DNA from: Steroidobacteraceae bacterium
GTDB taxonomy: Bacteria > Pseudomonadota > Gammaproteobacteria > Steroidobacterales > Steroidobacteraceae
Direction of reading: 5' to 3'
DNA: 43,218 nucleotides
Assembly (NCBI GenBank): GCA_029266835.1
Contig: JAQSWD010000020.1
Location: 1 to 43,218 of the forward strand
Positions 25,868 through 36,289 of the stretch are shown here, one piece after another. A model generated the notes under the pieces. The model was not told the DNA's origin. It did not search any database and saw only the letters and a program-made list of their open reading frames with translations. Position 1 is the first letter of the stretch. Every line of letters begins with the position of its first letter. Both the position numbers and the translations under genes were made by a program.

Positions 25868-25888
25868 AAATGTAAACGATTCGCATTT
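25868..25888 (-). promoter_or_regulatory. Fur-box-like operator before tonB
   Basis: On the minus strand this reads AAATGCGAATCGTTTACATT plus T, an imperfect palindrome with the AATG...CATT arms and the central AAT/TT of the Fur consensus. It lies 14 bp before the tonB ATG. TonB genes are commonly iron-repressed by Fur, which supports the reading. Confidence 0.55.
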
Positions 25889-25941
25889 GGAGCTCAACGC
25901 CTGTTCTTCAGGTGTGTGCGCGGGTACTCGGTCCCGCCCGC

Positions 25942-28059
25942 TCAGGCGATGCGGCCATAGCGCTCGCCCGCGCCGATCCATCGGCGCGTAAGTGCCCGTA
26001 CGGCCTCGGGATTTTGCCGAAGCAGCGTTTCGGCGGCGGCCTGGACTGCAGGCAGTAGATCCGCATCCCGAAGCAGATCGGCTACCCGCATGTCAGCAAG
26101 GCCCGTCTGCCGGGTGCCCAGCAATTCACCCGGTCCGCGCAGCTCGAGATCGCGGCGGGCGATGACGAAGCCATCATTGGTCTCGCGGATGGCCGCGAGG
26201 CGCGCGCGCGCCATCTCCGACAACTTGCCGCCATAGAGCAGCACGCAATGACTCTCGTGCGCGCCGCGGCCCACGCGTCCGCGCAACTGGTGCAGCTGCG
26301 CGAGGCCCATGCGCTCGGCATTCTCGATGACCATCAGCGTGGCGTTCGGCACGTCCACACCCACTTCGATGACGGTGGTCGCGACCAACAACCCGATGGT
26401 GCCTTCCTTGAACTGGTACATGCCCAGTTCCTTCTCGCGCGCCGACATGCGCCCGTGCACCAGGCCCACCCGCACATCGGGCAGCGCTTCCTGAAGTTCC
26501 TTCGCGGATTCCTCGGCGGCCTGGTAACGCAGCTCCTCGGATTCATCGATGAGCGGGCACACCCAGTACGCCTGGCGGCCACTCTTCACGGCCTGGTGTA
26601 CGCGCCTCACTACTTCGTCGCGGCTGGATTCCGGTTTCACGATCGTCGTTACCGGTGTTCGACCTGGCGGAAGTTCATCGATGACGGACACATCGAGATC
26701 GGCGTAGGCCGTCATGGCAAGCGTGCGCGGGATGGGCGTGGCCGTCATGATCAACTGGTGTGGCAACTGGCCGTCGCGCGCGCCCTTGTCGCGCAGGCTC
26801 AATCTCTGATGCACGCCGAAGCGGTGCTGTTCGTCCACGATCACCAGGCCGAGGCGCGCGAATTCCATGCTTTCCTGGAACAAGGCATGTGTGCCTACCA
26901 CGATGTTGATGTCGCCGTTCGCAACCGATGCCAGCGCGCTGCGGCGCGCGCGCGCCGGCAACGAGCCCGTGACCAGCGCCACCGGCACATCGAGCTCGCG
27001 GAACCAGCGCTCGAAGTTCTTCGCATGCTGCTCGGCCAGTAGTTCGGTGGGCGCCATGAGCGCAGCCTGCAGTCCGGAGCCCACGGCACGTGCGGCGGCC
27101 GCCGCCGCCACCACGGTCTTGCCGCAGCCGACGTCGCCTTGCACCAGCCGCACCATGGGCCGCGCCGCCTGCAGATCGCGATCCACCTCGGCCAGCGCGC
27201 GAGCCTGGGCGCCGGTGAGCGCGAACGGCAGCGATTGCAGAAACATCCGTTCCAGCGCGTCATTGGCCAGTGGCGCCGCCGGATCCCCCTGTATTTCCTG
27301 CCGCAGCAGGCGCAACGAAAGCTGGTGTGCCAGCAATTCCTCGAACGACAACCGCCGTTGCGCCGGATGTCTCCCGGACAGCAGTTCCGGCAGATGCGCG
27401 TCACGCGGTGGCCGATGCATCATGGTCAGCGCGTCGACGAGCGAGGGCAGCTCGAGGTCCGCGAGCATGGCCGGCGGGATCCAGTCGCGGACGCCCGAAC
27501 GTGCCGCCTCGCCCAGCGCGAGGTCGATGAGGTGCCGCAGCCTGGCCTGTGGAACACCCTCGGTGGTGGGGTAGATAGGCGTGAGTACTTCCTCGAGCGG
27601 CTCGGGACGCTCGCCACCCGGACCCGAGGCAGCCACGCGCCGGTACTCGGGGTGCACGATTTCCAGGCCCAACGGGCCCTTGCGCACTTCACCGAAACAG
27701 AGGATGCGCGTGCCGCGGGCCAGGTTGGCCTGCTGCGCACCGGAAAAATAGAAGAAGCGCAACGTCAGCGAACCGGTGCCGTCGGTGATGCGGCAGAGCA
27801 GCTGTCGCCGTCGCCGATAGGTCACTTCAGTGAGCTGGATCTCGCCTTCGACGACCACGCGCGACCCTGGCCGGAGCGAGCCGATTTCAGAAATCTGCGT
27901 GCGATCCTCGTAACGCGAGGGCAGGACGAACAACAGGTCCTGTACCTGCGAAACGCCGATCCTGGCCAGCTTCTCGGCCAGCGCCGGGCCCACGCCGCGC
28001 AATTCCGCGACCGGCCGTTGTTCGTTCGGAAACTGTGGCGCCGCCTCGGCCACGAGCAT
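25942..28059 (-). CDS. recG: ATP-dependent DNA helicase RecG
   Basis: A 705-aa branch-migration helicase that processes stalled forks and Holliday junctions. The N-terminal wedge/OB domain has LRPGSRVVVEGEIQ. Helicase motif I is GDVGCGKTVVAAAAA, motif II is VIVDEQHRFGVHQRLSLR, motif III is MTATPIPRTLAMTAYADLDV, and motif VI is HQLRGRVGRGAHESHC. The C-terminal TRG region is DLELRGPGELLGTRQTG. ATG start at 28059. It follows ridA by 17 bp in the spoT transcription direction, as in many gammaproteobacteria. Confidence 0.96.
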   Translation of the reverse strand: MLVAEAAPQFPNEQRPVAELRGVGPALAEKLARIGVSQVQDLLFVLPSRYEDRTQISEIGSLRPGSRVVVEGEIQLTEVTYRRRRQLLCRITDGTGSLTLRFFYFSGAQQANLARGTRILCFGEVRKGPLGLEIVHPEYRRVAASGPGGERPEPLEEVLTPIYPTTEGVPQARLRHLIDLALGEAARSGVRDWIPPAMLADLELPSLVDALTMMHRPPRDAHLPELLSGRHPAQRRLSFEELLAHQLSLRLLRQEIQGDPAAPLANDALERMFLQSLPFALTGAQARALAEVDRDLQAARPMVRLVQGDVGCGKTVVAAAAAARAVGSGLQAALMAPTELLAEQHAKNFERWFRELDVPVALVTGSLPARARRSALASVANGDINIVVGTHALFQESMEFARLGLVIVDEQHRFGVHQRLSLRDKGARDGQLPHQLIMTATPIPRTLAMTAYADLDVSVIDELPPGRTPVTTIVKPESSRDEVVRRVHQAVKSGRQAYWVCPLIDESEELRYQAAEESAKELQEALPDVRVGLVHGRMSAREKELGMYQFKEGTIGLLVATTVIEVGVDVPNATLMVIENAERMGLAQLHQLRGRVGRGAHESHCVLLYGGKLSEMARARLAAIRETNDGFVIARRDLELRGPGELLGTRQTGLADMRVADLLRDADLLPAVQAAAETLLRQNPEAVRALTRRWIGAGERYGRIA

Positions 28060-28076
28060 TCTCTACGAGCGCGGGC

Positions 28077-28466
28077 TCAGCCCAGGTGCAGCGTGCACTC
28101 GATCTCGACACGCGCATTTCGCGGCAGCGCCGCCACGGCCACGGTCGAGCGCGCCGGGTAAGGCTCGGAGAAGTACTTCGCCATGAGTTCGTTCACCTTG
28201 GCGAAGTTGGCGAAGTCGGTGAGGAAGATGGTCACCTTCACCACGTTCGCGAACGTGCCGCCGGAAGCCGCGATCACCGCCTTGATGTTCTCGAAGACGC
28301 GCGTGGCTTCCTTCTCGAAGTCGCCTTCCACCATCTGCATGGTGGCCGGGTCCAGAGGGATCTGGCCGGCCATGTATACCGTGTCGCCCACGCGTACGGC
28401 CTGGGAATAGGGGCCAATGGCCTTGGGTGCCTGATCCGTGTGGATAGCCTGGCGAGCGATGCTCAT
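28077..28466 (-). CDS. ridA: RidA family enamine/imine deaminase
   Basis: 129 aa. [21 protein letters not shown] opens the fold, and [20 protein letters not shown] contains the arginine essential for the deaminase activity of RidA. It hydrolyses reactive 2-aminoacrylate released by PLP enzymes. Start ATG 28466 with AGGAGT upstream. Lies between spoT and recG. Confidence 0.94.
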   Translation of the reverse strand: MSIARQAIHTDQAPKAIGPYSQAVRVGDTVYMAGQIPLDPATMQMVEGDFEKEATRVFENIKAVIAASGGTFANVVKVTIFLTDFANFAKVNELMAKYFSEPYPARSTVAVAALPRNARVEIECTLHLG

Positions 28467-28486
28467 CGAGATACTCCTGTCGAGGA

Positions 28487-30676
28487 TCAGTCGCGCGAAT
28501 TGGCGCGACTGTGGCTGGCGATTGTACGCGTCACCTTGAGCACTTCGGGCATGCGGCGGATGGTTTTCACGACGCGCGCCAGGTGCTCGCGGTTGCGCAC
28601 CCGCAGCTCGAACACCAGCGAGGAGCTGTCGGCATCTTTTTCCTCGACTGCCACGCGTTCGATGTTGGTGTCACCGGAAGATATCGCGGCGGCCACCGCG
28701 GCCAGCACGCCCATCTTGTTCGCGACATCCACGCGGATTTCCGAGCTGAACAGCTTGTCGGTCGTGGTTTGCCAGGCTACCGGCAGCCAGTTCTCGGGAT
28801 GCTTGCGGTAATCCTCCACGTTCACGCAGTTTTCGCGATGGACCACCACGCCGCGGCCTGCCGAGAGATAGGCGAAGATCGGGTCGTCGGGAATCGGGAA
28901 ACAGCAGCGCGCGTACGACACCAGCAGCCCTTCGGTGCCGGCGATCGCCATCGGCACGGGTGCACCGGAGAAACCCTCTTCGTCTGTCGACTTGGTGGGC
29001 AGCAACCGACGCGCCACCAGCGGCGCCAGGCGTTCGCCAAGGCCCACCTTCTCGTAGAGCTCATCCACGTCGTGCATGCCCAGCTCGACCACCGCAGCGT
29101 TCAACGTGTCGCTGGGAACCTCGTCCAGCGAAATGCGGAATTCACCCAGCGCCTGGTTGATGAGCCGCGCGCCGAGTTCGATGCCTTCCTGCCGGCGCAG
29201 GCCCTTGAGGTAGTGACGCACGGCGGCGCGAGCCTTGGCCGTCACCACGAAGTTCACCCAGCTCGGATTCGGCATGGCGCCCTTGGCGGTGATGATCTCC
29301 ACCGTCTGGCCGTTGCGCAGCGGCGTGCGCAGCGGCGTCAGGCGCCGATCCACCTTCGCGGCCACGCAGCGATTGCCTACGTCGGTATGCACGGCGTACG
29401 CGAAGTCGACCACGGTCGCACCGCGCGGCAGGCGCAGGATCTCGCCCTTGGGTGTGAACACGTACACCTTGTCGGGGAACAGGTCGACCTTGACGCTCTC
29501 GAGGAAGTCCTCGGAGCTGCCGCCCTCCTGCATGTCGACCAGGTTCGCCAGCCACTCGCGCGCGCGGTCATCCTGGCCGCTCTCGAATTCGTTCACCTTG
29601 TATTTCCAGTGAGCGGCGATGCCGGCCTCGGCCACGCGATGCATGTCCTCGGTGCGGATCTGCACTTCGATCGGAATGCCGTTGGGCCCGAACAAGGTGG
29701 TGTGCAGCGACTGGTAACCGTTCACGCGCGGGATGGCGATGTAATCCTTGAACCGGCCGGGCATGGGTTTGTACGCGCCGTGCACCACGCCCAGCGCGCG
29801 GTAGCAGGAGTCCGCCTTGTCGACCACGATGCGCAGGCCGAACACGTCGACGATCTCGGACAGCGGCGCGGCCTTGCGCAGCATCTTCGAGTAGATGCTG
29901 TAGAGATGTTTCTCGCGTGTCGACACATCGCCCTTGAGGTCGGCTTTCACCAGCGCCACGCGCAGGGTCTCGGCGATCTTGTTGAGAAACTGCTTCTGGT
30001 TGCCGCGCGCGCGCTTGAGCGCGCGGTCCAGCACCTTGTAGCGGTGCGGAAACGCCGCCTTGAAGCCGAGGTCTTCGAGCTCGAGCTTCATGTTGTAGAG
30101 GCCCAGCCGGCCGGCGATCGGGGCGTAGATGTCGAGTGTCTCGCGCGCGATGGCGCGGCGGCGAGCCGGCGCCATGGCATCGAGCGTGCGCATGTTGTGC
30201 GTACGATCGGCCAGCTTGACCAGGATCACGCGCAAGTCGCGGACCATGGCCAGTACCATCTTGCGGAAGCTTTCCGCCTGCGCTTCCGCGCGTGACTTGA
30301 ACTGGATCTGGTCGAGCTTGGTGACGCCATCAACGATCTCGGCCACGGGCGCGCCAAATTTTCCGGCGAGCTCCTCTTTCGAGATCGGCGTGTCTTCGAT
30401 CACGTCATGCAGGATGGCCGCGATGATCGTGTCGGGGTCGAGATGCAGGTCGGCGAGGATCTGCGCGGCCGCCAGCGGATGCGCGATGTAGGGCTCGCCC
30501 GAAAGTCGCTTCTGCCCTTCGTGCGCCTCGGCGCCGAACTCCGCGGCCTCGCGCACGCGCGTGACCTGTTCCGCGGGGAGATACGTCTCGAGGCTGCTGA
30601 TCAGCTCACGCAGACCCGGCAGACGGCGTGCGCCGGAGCCGGGAATGAGCTGAAGGAGCGTCGACGCGTAGTCCAT
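28487..30676 (-). CDS. spoT: Bifunctional (p)ppGpp synthetase/hydrolase
   Basis: 729 aa. The N-terminal HD hydrolase domain is intact ([14 protein letters not shown] and the [15 protein letters not shown] segment). The synthetase domain contains [19 protein letters not shown] and [20 protein letters not shown]. The RFKD form (RxKD) is the motif of bifunctional Rel/SpoT proteins; RelA has ExDD. A TGS domain ([19 protein letters not shown]) and a C-terminal ACT domain follow. It balances stringent-response alarmone levels. Its position next to rpoZ and gmk is the standard arrangement. Confidence 0.97.
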   Translation of the reverse strand: MDYASTLLQLIPGSGARRLPGLRELISSLETYLPAEQVTRVREAAEFGAEAHEGQKRLSGEPYIAHPLAAAQILADLHLDPDTIIAAILHDVIEDTPISKEELAGKFGAPVAEIVDGVTKLDQIQFKSRAEAQAESFRKMVLAMVRDLRVILVKLADRTHNMRTLDAMAPARRRAIARETLDIYAPIAGRLGLYNMKLELEDLGFKAAFPHRYKVLDRALKRARGNQKQFLNKIAETLRVALVKADLKGDVSTREKHLYSIYSKMLRKAAPLSEIVDVFGLRIVVDKADSCYRALGVVHGAYKPMPGRFKDYIAIPRVNGYQSLHTTLFGPNGIPIEVQIRTEDMHRVAEAGIAAHWKYKVNEFESGQDDRAREWLANLVDMQEGGSSEDFLESVKVDLFPDKVYVFTPKGEILRLPRGATVVDFAYAVHTDVGNRCVAAKVDRRLTPLRTPLRNGQTVEIITAKGAMPNPSWVNFVVTAKARAAVRHYLKGLRRQEGIELGARLINQALGEFRISLDEVPSDTLNAAVVELGMHDVDELYEKVGLGERLAPLVARRLLPTKSTDEEGFSGAPVPMAIAGTEGLLVSYARCCFPIPDDPIFAYLSAGRGVVVHRENCVNVEDYRKHPENWLPVAWQTTTDKLFSSEIRVDVANKMGVLAAVAAAISSGDTNIERVAVEEKDADSSSLVFELRVRNREHLARVVKTIRRMPEVLKVTRTIASHSRANSRD

Positions 30677-30716
30677 GGCGCGCGAGCGCTCCTGTGGGAA
30701 GGTTCAGGCGGTGGCG

Positions 30717-31016
30717 TTATTCCTGCTCGCCACGATCGCCTTGCAGGCCGAATTGCGGGGCGCGGAACAGGGACTGATTGTCGGCATCGGGCAGCGTGGC
30801 TTCCGGCGGCGGCGGTTCCGGCTCGCGGAGCATTTCGGCAGTGATGTTGCCTTCGGCAATCTCACGCAGCGCCACCACGGTGGGCTTGTCGTTTTCCCAG
30901 GGAACCGTGGGCTCGGCGCCATTGGCCAGGCGACGCGCGCGCGTGGCGGCAAGCAGCACCAGCTGGAAAATGTTCTCGACCTTGGGGAGGCAATCTTCGA
31001 CGGTTACACGGGCCAT
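30717..31016 (-). CDS. rpoZ: RNA polymerase omega subunit
   Basis: A 99-aa subunit that assists RNA polymerase assembly and forms part of a ppGpp site. [20 protein letters not shown], then [12 protein letters not shown] and [12 protein letters not shown], are the conserved core. A Pro/acid-rich tail extends it beyond the E. coli length. It lies between gmk and spoT on the same strand. Confidence 0.96.
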   Translation of the reverse strand: MARVTVEDCLPKVENIFQLVLLAATRARRLANGAEPTVPWENDKPTVVALREIAEGNITAEMLREPEPPPPEATLPDADNQSLFRAPQFGLQGDRGEQE

Positions 31017-31154
31017 GAGTCTCTCGACGAAACAAGCGTTCTGGGGGGACGGAGTCTACTGGAAAAACGCTCTGCTTTGCCGGGATTTGCGCCTCGCAAC
31101 CGGCCCGGAATCGGCCAAAGGGTCAATTTTTCGCCAGCGGGCCCGCGGAGGCGC

Positions 31155-31778
31155 TCAGCCCAGCAGATCCCTGATCAGCGGCTGGAGTTCCGGCCTGCCG
31201 GCTTCGTATCCGCCGCCACCGCGCAGCAGCGAGAGCAGCTGACTCACCGCGTCCTCGAACTGGTCATTGACGATGACGCGGTCGAATTCCGAGTAATGAG
31301 ACATATCGGTAATCGAGTCGCGCAGGCGGCGCTGGATCACTTCCTCGCTGTCGGTCTTGCGATTGCGCAGCCGCTCCTCCAGCGAGCGTCGCGACGGCGG
31401 CAGGATGAAGATGGTCCGGCAATCGGGCTGGGCCTTCCGGACCTGGCGGGCGCCCTGCCAGTCGATCTCCAGGATCACATCGATGCCCCGGCTGCACAGC
31501 GCTTCCACCGCGGAACGGCTGGTGCCGTAGTAATTGTCGAACACCTGGGCGTATTCCAGGAATTCACCCGCCTCCACGAGCCGCTTGAACTCGTCGATGG
31601 AAACGAAGTGATAGTGCTCGCCGTCTCGCTCATGGGGCCGGGGCTTGCGCGTGGTGTGCGACACCGAGACGCGCAGGCTGGGGTCGCGATCGAGCACGGC
31701 CTTCACGAGGCTGGTCTTGCCGGCGCCTGAAGGCGCGGCGATGACATGAAGTGAACCCCGACCTGGCGCCGTCTGCAT
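31155..31778 (-). CDS. gmk: Guanylate kinase
   Basis: A 207-aa enzyme phosphorylating GMP to GDP. P-loop APSGAGKTSLVKAVL, then VSVSHTTRKPRPHERDGEHY (GMP binding), FLEYAQVFDNYYGTS and ILEIDWQGARQVR (Walker B region), and the lid with SRRSLEERLRNRKTDS. It is upstream of rpoZ and spoT, linking GTP supply with the stringent-response genes. Confidence 0.97.
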   Translation of the reverse strand: MQTAPGRGSLHVIAAPSGAGKTSLVKAVLDRDPSLRVSVSHTTRKPRPHERDGEHYHFVSIDEFKRLVEAGEFLEYAQVFDNYYGTSRSAVEALCSRGIDVILEIDWQGARQVRKAQPDCRTIFILPPSRRSLEERLRNRKTDSEEVIQRRLRDSITDMSHYSEFDRVIVNDQFEDAVSQLLSLLRGGGGYEAGRPELQPLIRDLLG

Positions 31779-32096
31779 CCGCGAATTGTAGCCGGGCGAC
31801 GCGCCGCCCGCCGGGTGCGGGCGGCCTTCCGCGACCTGTGGCTCAGAACGACCCGATCAGCGCGTCGGCGTCGGAGTGAGCGTGACCGATGTCAGGGGCG
31901 TGCCGGAAGTGGGCACCGATGGTTCGGCGATGAGCACGACTGCCGTGGGGGGAGCACGCACTATCCATTTTTCGGGCTTGGCTGGATTTCGCTGTCACGA
32001 TTCCGTGATCGCGACGCAGCTTCTAACTAACTTCGCGTGTCGCTGAGGCGGCAGTAGAAATCCGCCACCCGGGTCACCCGGGGAGTCACTCCGGGC
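31779..32096. other. 318-bp gene-free stretch between yicC and gmk
   Basis: There is no convincing gene. On the minus strand a short frame without a normal start (about 31860-31990) reads as a Pro/Thr/Ser-rich string (APPTAVVLIAEPSVPTSGTP). It could be chance or a relic. A repeated ACCCGGGTCACCCGGGG-like segment at about 32066-32084 can form small hairpins near the end of yicC. No clear terminator or promoter could be assigned. Confidence 0.4.
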
Positions 32097-32960
32097 TCAC
32101 TCGACGTTCTGCACCTGCTCGCGCATCTGCTCGATCAACACTTTCATGTCGACCGTCAGCCGGGTCGTATCCAGGTCCTGGGACTTCGACGCGAGGGTAT
32201 TCGCCTCGCGATTCAGCTCCTGCATGAGGAAGTCGAGGCGGCGTCCGGCGGCCTCGCCGCTGCCCATGACACGCCGCGTTTCCTCGATGTGGCCGCCGAG
32301 CCGGTCGAGTTCTTCGGCAACATCGATGCGCTGCAGCTGCAGGGCGATTTCCTGCTCCATGCGTTCCTTGTCCACCGATGCGGCCAGTTCGGCGACGCGC
32401 TCGACCAGGCGGGTACGTATCCGGGCCTGGATTTCCGGCAGGCGGGTGCGCACCTGCACGACCAGCGCGCCGAGATTGGCGCAGCGCTGCTCGATGAGCT
32501 CGGCGAGCCGCTTGCCCTCGCGAAGCCGCATGGCGCCGAGGTCGTCGAGCGTCTGCTGGAACAACGTGCGTCCCGCGGCCAGCAGGGCATCGGAATCGGG
32601 AGTGGTCGCCTCGACGACGCCGGGCCAGCGCAGGATCTCCACGGCGTCCACCGAGGTTCCGGGGATCGCTGCGGTGACATGCTTCAGTGCCGATGCGACT
32701 CGCGCCAGGGCGCCCGCATCCACCCGCAACTCACGTTCGGCCGCCTGCGCGCCGCGCAGATGCACGGTGCAATCGACCTTGCCGCGCTTGAGGTGCTTGC
32801 CCAGCAACTGTCTTAAGTCGGACTCGAGCGGACGCAACTCTTCCGGCAGGCGGAAACCGGGCTCCAGGTAGCGATGATTCACGCTGCGCAGCTCGCAGGT
32901 GAGGGTGCCCCAGCTGCCAGCCTGCTCGCGTCGTGCGAAACCCGTCATGCTGGCGATCAT
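32097..32960 (-). CDS. yicC: YicC family endoribonuclease
   Basis: 287 aa. Starts MIASMTGFARREQAGSWGTL and SVNHRYLEPGFRLPEELRPL, the family signature, and ends with DFLMQELNREANTLASKSQD and MKVLIEQMREQVQNVE. E. coli YicC is an endoribonuclease that helps turn over small RNAs. It is usually next to gmk or rph, as here. Start ATG 32960, divergent from the PP2C gene. Confidence 0.95.
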   Translation of the reverse strand: MIASMTGFARREQAGSWGTLTCELRSVNHRYLEPGFRLPEELRPLESDLRQLLGKHLKRGKVDCTVHLRGAQAAERELRVDAGALARVASALKHVTAAIPGTSVDAVEILRWPGVVEATTPDSDALLAAGRTLFQQTLDDLGAMRLREGKRLAELIEQRCANLGALVVQVRTRLPEIQARIRTRLVERVAELAASVDKERMEQEIALQLQRIDVAEELDRLGGHIEETRRVMGSGEAAGRRLDFLMQELNREANTLASKSQDLDTTRLTVDMKVLIEQMREQVQNVE

Positions 32961-33035
32961 GTCTTTGAACTTCTCGGATTAAGGGCTGCGGCGTGCAGTA
33001 AACTCGCGGCAGTTTATCAGACCTCCCACCTCGCC

Positions 33036-33785
33036 TTGCGCATCGAATACGCCGAAGTCAGCCTGCTAGGTTGCCGCACCGACAACCAGGATCGAGTGGC
33101 CGTCGCGGTCTCCGAACACTCCGCGCTGCTCGTGGTCATCGACGGCATGGGCGGGCATTCCGACGGCGCGAAGGCCGCAGAGACGGCCATCAAGGTGCTC
33201 GTCGAAGCGTTCTGGCACACGCCGCAACCCATCCTCGACCCGCTGGGTTTCCTGCATCTGACGCTGGGCCGCGCGCACGAGGAAGTCGTGAAGCTGGGCA
33301 CCAACCTGCCGCTCGAAGCGCGGCCGCGCGCCACCTGCGCGGTGTGCCTGGTGCAGAACGGCAGCGCGTTCTGGGCTCACATCGGCGACAGCCGCGTGTA
33401 CCTGCTGCGTCGTGGAAAAATCTTCAAGCGCACGCGTGACCACAGCCACGTGGAATTCCTGCTGCGCGAAGGGGTGATCACGCAGGACCAGGCGCTGACA
33501 CACCCCATGCGCAATTTCGTCGAGTGCTGCCTGGGTGGTGAACCCTTCCTGCCCGAGATGACGGTCTCGTTGCGCGAGCCGCTCGAGGCCAACGACATCT
33601 TGTTAGTCTGCTCCGACGGTCTCTGGGGGGGTCTCGATGAGACCGACTTCAGCACGGCGTTTCCGCCGGCGCGCGCGCCGCTGCGCGAGGAGCTGGTGAA
33701 GCTCGCCGAAAAATCCGTGAGCACCGTGGGTGCGGGCAGCGACAACACCACCGCCGCCGTGGTCCGCTGGATCGGTAACGCCTGA
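33036..33785 (+). CDS. PP2C-family serine/threonine phosphatase
   Basis: About 249 aa. Metal-site and core motifs are [14 protein letters not shown] (conserved Asp), [52 protein letters not shown] and the final [12 protein letters not shown] with the Asp-Asn pair. It removes phosphate from protein Ser/Thr and is often paired with a Hanks-type kinase; none is adjacent. The start is uncertain. TTG at 33036 gives [20 protein letters not shown], the usual family spacing to the first motif, but no clear ribosome-binding site is seen. The stop overlaps the rph ATG by one base. Confidence 0.88.
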   Translation: MRIEYAEVSLLGCRTDNQDRVAVAVSEHSALLVVIDGMGGHSDGAKAAETAIKVLVEAFWHTPQPILDPLGFLHLTLGRAHEEVVKLGTNLPLEARPRATCAVCLVQNGSAFWAHIGDSRVYLLRRGKIFKRTRDHSHVEFLLREGVITQDQALTHPMRNFVECCLGGEPFLPEMTVSLREPLEANDILLVCSDGLWGGLDETDFSTAFPPARAPLREELVKLAEKSVSTVGAGSDNTTAAVVRWIGNA

Positions 33786-34507
33786 TGAGCGCCCGTCCCA
33801 GTGGGCGCGCCGCCGACGAGCTGCGCGCCGTACGCTTCACCCGTCAATTCACGAAACACGCCGAAGGCTCGGTGCTCGTGGAGTTCGGCAACACGCGCGT
33901 GTTGTGCACGGCCAGCGTCGAAGAAACCGTGCCGGGTTTCCTGCGCGGCAAGAACCAGGGCTGGGTGACGGCCGAATACGGCATGTTGCCGCGAGCCACG
34001 CACACTCGCTCTGCGCGCGAGGCCGCCAAGGGCAAGCAGACCGGCCGCACGCAGGAGATACAGCGGCTCATCGGCCGTTCACTGCGCGCGGTGAGCAATC
34101 TCGCCGCGCTTGGTGAACGCACGATCACGCTGGACTGCGATGTGTTGCAGGCCGACGGCGGCACGCGCACCGCGGCGATCACCGGGAGCTACGTGGCGCT
34201 GGCCGATGCCTGCGACCTGCTGCTCTCGAAGCGCCTGATCTCCACTTCGCCTTTGCATGGCCAGGTCGCTGCCGTCTCGGTGGGCATCTGCAATGGCGTC
34301 CCCGTGCTCGATCTCGACTACGCCGAGGATTCCTGCGCCGAGACGGACATGAACGTCGTGATGAACAATGGCGGCGGATTCATCGAAGTGCAGGGCACCG
34401 CGGAGGGCCACGCCTTTCGCCGGCACGAACTCGATGCGCTTTTGAATCTCGCGGCCGCCGGTATCGCGAACCTGTTCCAGCTGCAGGTCGAGGTGCGCGC
34501 CGGCTGA
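33785..34507 (+). CDS. rph: Ribonuclease PH
   Basis: A 240-aa phosphorolytic 3'-5' exoribonuclease that trims tRNA precursors. Conserved PH-domain motifs: [56 protein letters not shown] (phosphate-binding arginines), [18 protein letters not shown] and [18 protein letters not shown]. It is translated from an ATG overlapping the PP2C stop and followed by rdgB, the usual order. Confidence 0.97.
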   Translation: MSARPSGRAADELRAVRFTRQFTKHAEGSVLVEFGNTRVLCTASVEETVPGFLRGKNQGWVTAEYGMLPRATHTRSAREAAKGKQTGRTQEIQRLIGRSLRAVSNLAALGERTITLDCDVLQADGGTRTAAITGSYVALADACDLLLSKRLISTSPLHGQVAAVSVGICNGVPVLDLDYAEDSCAETDMNVVMNNGGGFIEVQGTAEGHAFRRHELDALLNLAAAGIANLFQLQVEVRAG

Positions 34508-34520
34508 GCGCGCGAGTCCG

Positions 34521-35129
34521 ATGGCAGCCGCTCCTTCAAGCGTGGTGCTGGCCAGCTCCAATGCCGGCAAGTTGCGCGAATTCTCCGAACTGTTCGCGGG
34601 ACGCGGGTTCACGCTGGCGCGGCAATCCGATTTCGGCATCGAGCCCCCGCCGGAGACCGGTAGCACTTTCCTCGAGAACGCGCTGATCAAGGCCCGCAAT
34701 GCGGCGCGGATCAGCGGACTGCCGGCCATCGCCGATGATTCAGGCATCGAAGTGGACGCGCTTGGCGGCGCTCCCGGCGTGCACTCGGCGCGATTCGCCG
34801 GCGAGGGAGCCAGCGACGAGGCCAATCTAGACAAGCTGCTGAGCGCGCTGGAAGGTGTCGACCCCCTGCGTCGCGGTGCGCGCTATCGCTGCGTCATCGT
34901 CTACGTGGCGAGTGCTGGCGACGAATCTCCGCTGATCGGCGAGGGTTGCTGGGAGGGGAGCATCATTGCCGGGCGCCGGGGCACCGGCGGATTCGGCTAC
35001 GACCCTTCCTTCGTCCCCGCGGGAGACACGCGCACCGTGGCGGAAATTCCGGCACAGGAGAAAAACCTGAAGAGTCATCGCGCACAGGCGCTGGGCGAAT
35101 TTCTCGCGCGTTTTTCGCGAGGGCGGTGA
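34521..35129 (+). CDS. rdgB: Non-canonical purine NTP pyrophosphatase (RdgB/HAM1)
   Basis: A 202-aa enzyme that removes ITP, XTP and dITP from the nucleotide pool. Motifs: SSNAGKLREFSELF, STFLENALIKARNAA, AIADDSGIEVDALGGAPGVHSARFAG and GTGGFGYDPSFVP, then SHRAQALGEF. ATG 34521 lies 13 bp after rph. The stop overlaps the hemW start by one base. Confidence 0.96.
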   Translation: MAAAPSSVVLASSNAGKLREFSELFAGRGFTLARQSDFGIEPPPETGSTFLENALIKARNAARISGLPAIADDSGIEVDALGGAPGVHSARFAGEGASDEANLDKLLSALEGVDPLRRGARYRCVIVYVASAGDESPLIGEGCWEGSIIAGRRGTGGFGYDPSFVPAGDTRTVAEIPAQEKNLKSHRAQALGEFLARFSRGR

Positions 35130-36289
35130 TGAAAGCGCCGCCACTGGCCCTGTACGCGCACTTTCCCTGGTGCGTGCAGAAATGTCCGTACTGCGATTTC
35201 AATTCGCACACCTTGCGGGAGGATCTGCCCGAACGGCGCTACCTCGACACTCTCAAGCGCGACTTCGACGCGCAGGTTCCGGATGCCGCGGACCGAAAGC
35301 TCACCAGTATCTTTCTAGGTGGCGGCACACCCAGCCTGTTCTCGCCCGCGGCCATCGGTGAACTCATCGATCATGCCCGCCGTGGGCTGGGTTTCGTGCC
35401 GGAAATCGAAATCACGCTCGAAGCCAATCCGGGCACCATCGAGCGCGGACGCTTCGCCGAATACCGTGCCGCGGGCGTGACGCGCGTGTCGCTGGGCGCG
35501 CAGACCTTCGACGAAGCCCAATTGAAAACCCTCGGGCGCATCCACTCCGCTGATGAGACCCGGCGGGCCGCCGAGGAACTGCACGCGGCAGCCCTTTCGA
35601 ACTTCAACCTCGATCTCATGTACGCGTTGCCGGCGCAAAGCGCCGACGACGCCATCGCCGATCTGCGCGCCGCATTGGCGCTGGATCCCGCGCATCTCTC
35701 GCAATACCACCTCACCATCGAGCCGGGCACGCTGTTCGCCGCCGCGCCCCCCACTCAGCCCGCGGACGATGTGGTCGAAGACATGTTGTCGCGTTCATTG
35801 CGGGAACTGGGCGAAGCGGGGCTCGAGCAGTACGAGGTCTCGGGCTACGCGAAGCCCGGCAGGCGCTGCGCCCACAACCTGAACTATTGGCAGTTCGGCG
35901 ATTACCTCGGCATTGGCGCGGGCGCACACGGCAAGATTACCGATGCCGCCTCGGGCCGCATCTGGCGCACGCAGCAGTGGCGCGAACCGCGCCGTTATTT
36001 CTCTGCGCCGCCCGGCGAACTGACTCGAAAGCCCATCACGGCCGCCGATTTTCCTTTCGAATTCGCCATGAACGGGCTGCGCCTGGTCGATGGGTTTCAT
36101 CCCGCGCTTTTCGAGGAACGCACCGGCCTGCCTGGCGAAATTCTGGCCGGGTCACTGGGGTCTGCAGTCGCGCGAGGATTGGTCGAATTGAAGCCGGAAA
36201 GCTGGCGTGCGACCCCGCGTGGGCTGCGATTTCTCAATGAAATCCTGGTGGATCTGCTGCCCGGGTCCGGGACGGCTACGGCGCCCTGA
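35129..36289 (+). CDS. hemW: Radical SAM heme chaperone HemW
   Basis: 386 aa. The iron-sulfur motif CVQKCPYCDF (C15, C19, C22) is followed by SIFLGGGTPSLFSP, RVSLGAQTFDEAQLKTLGR, NFNLDLMYALPAQ and the C-terminal HemN-like domain (NYWQFGDYLGIGAGAHGK). The extra cysteine after the CxxxCxxC found in coproporphyrinogen dehydrogenase HemN is absent, so it belongs to the HemW heme-trafficking group. Start at ATG 35129, overlapping the rdgB stop. Confidence 0.95.
   Translation: MKAPPLALYAHFPWCVQKCPYCDFNSHTLREDLPERRYLDTLKRDFDAQVPDAADRKLTSIFLGGGTPSLFSPAAIGELIDHARRGLGFVPEIEITLEANPGTIERGRFAEYRAAGVTRVSLGAQTFDEAQLKTLGRIHSADETRRAAEELHAAALSNFNLDLMYALPAQSADDAIADLRAALALDPAHLSQYHLTIEPGTLFAAAPPTQPADDVVEDMLSRSLRELGEAGLEQYEVSGYAKPGRRCAHNLNYWQFGDYLGIGAGAHGKITDAASGRIWRTQQWREPRRYFSAPPGELTRKPITAADFPFEFAMNGLRLVDGFHPALFEERTGLPGEILAGSLGSAVARGLVELKPESWRATPRGLRFLNEILVDLLPGSGTATAP

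Noticed and set aside
25909..25941. Terminator after recG
   Set aside because: There is GC-rich sequence, but no clear stem followed by T residues.
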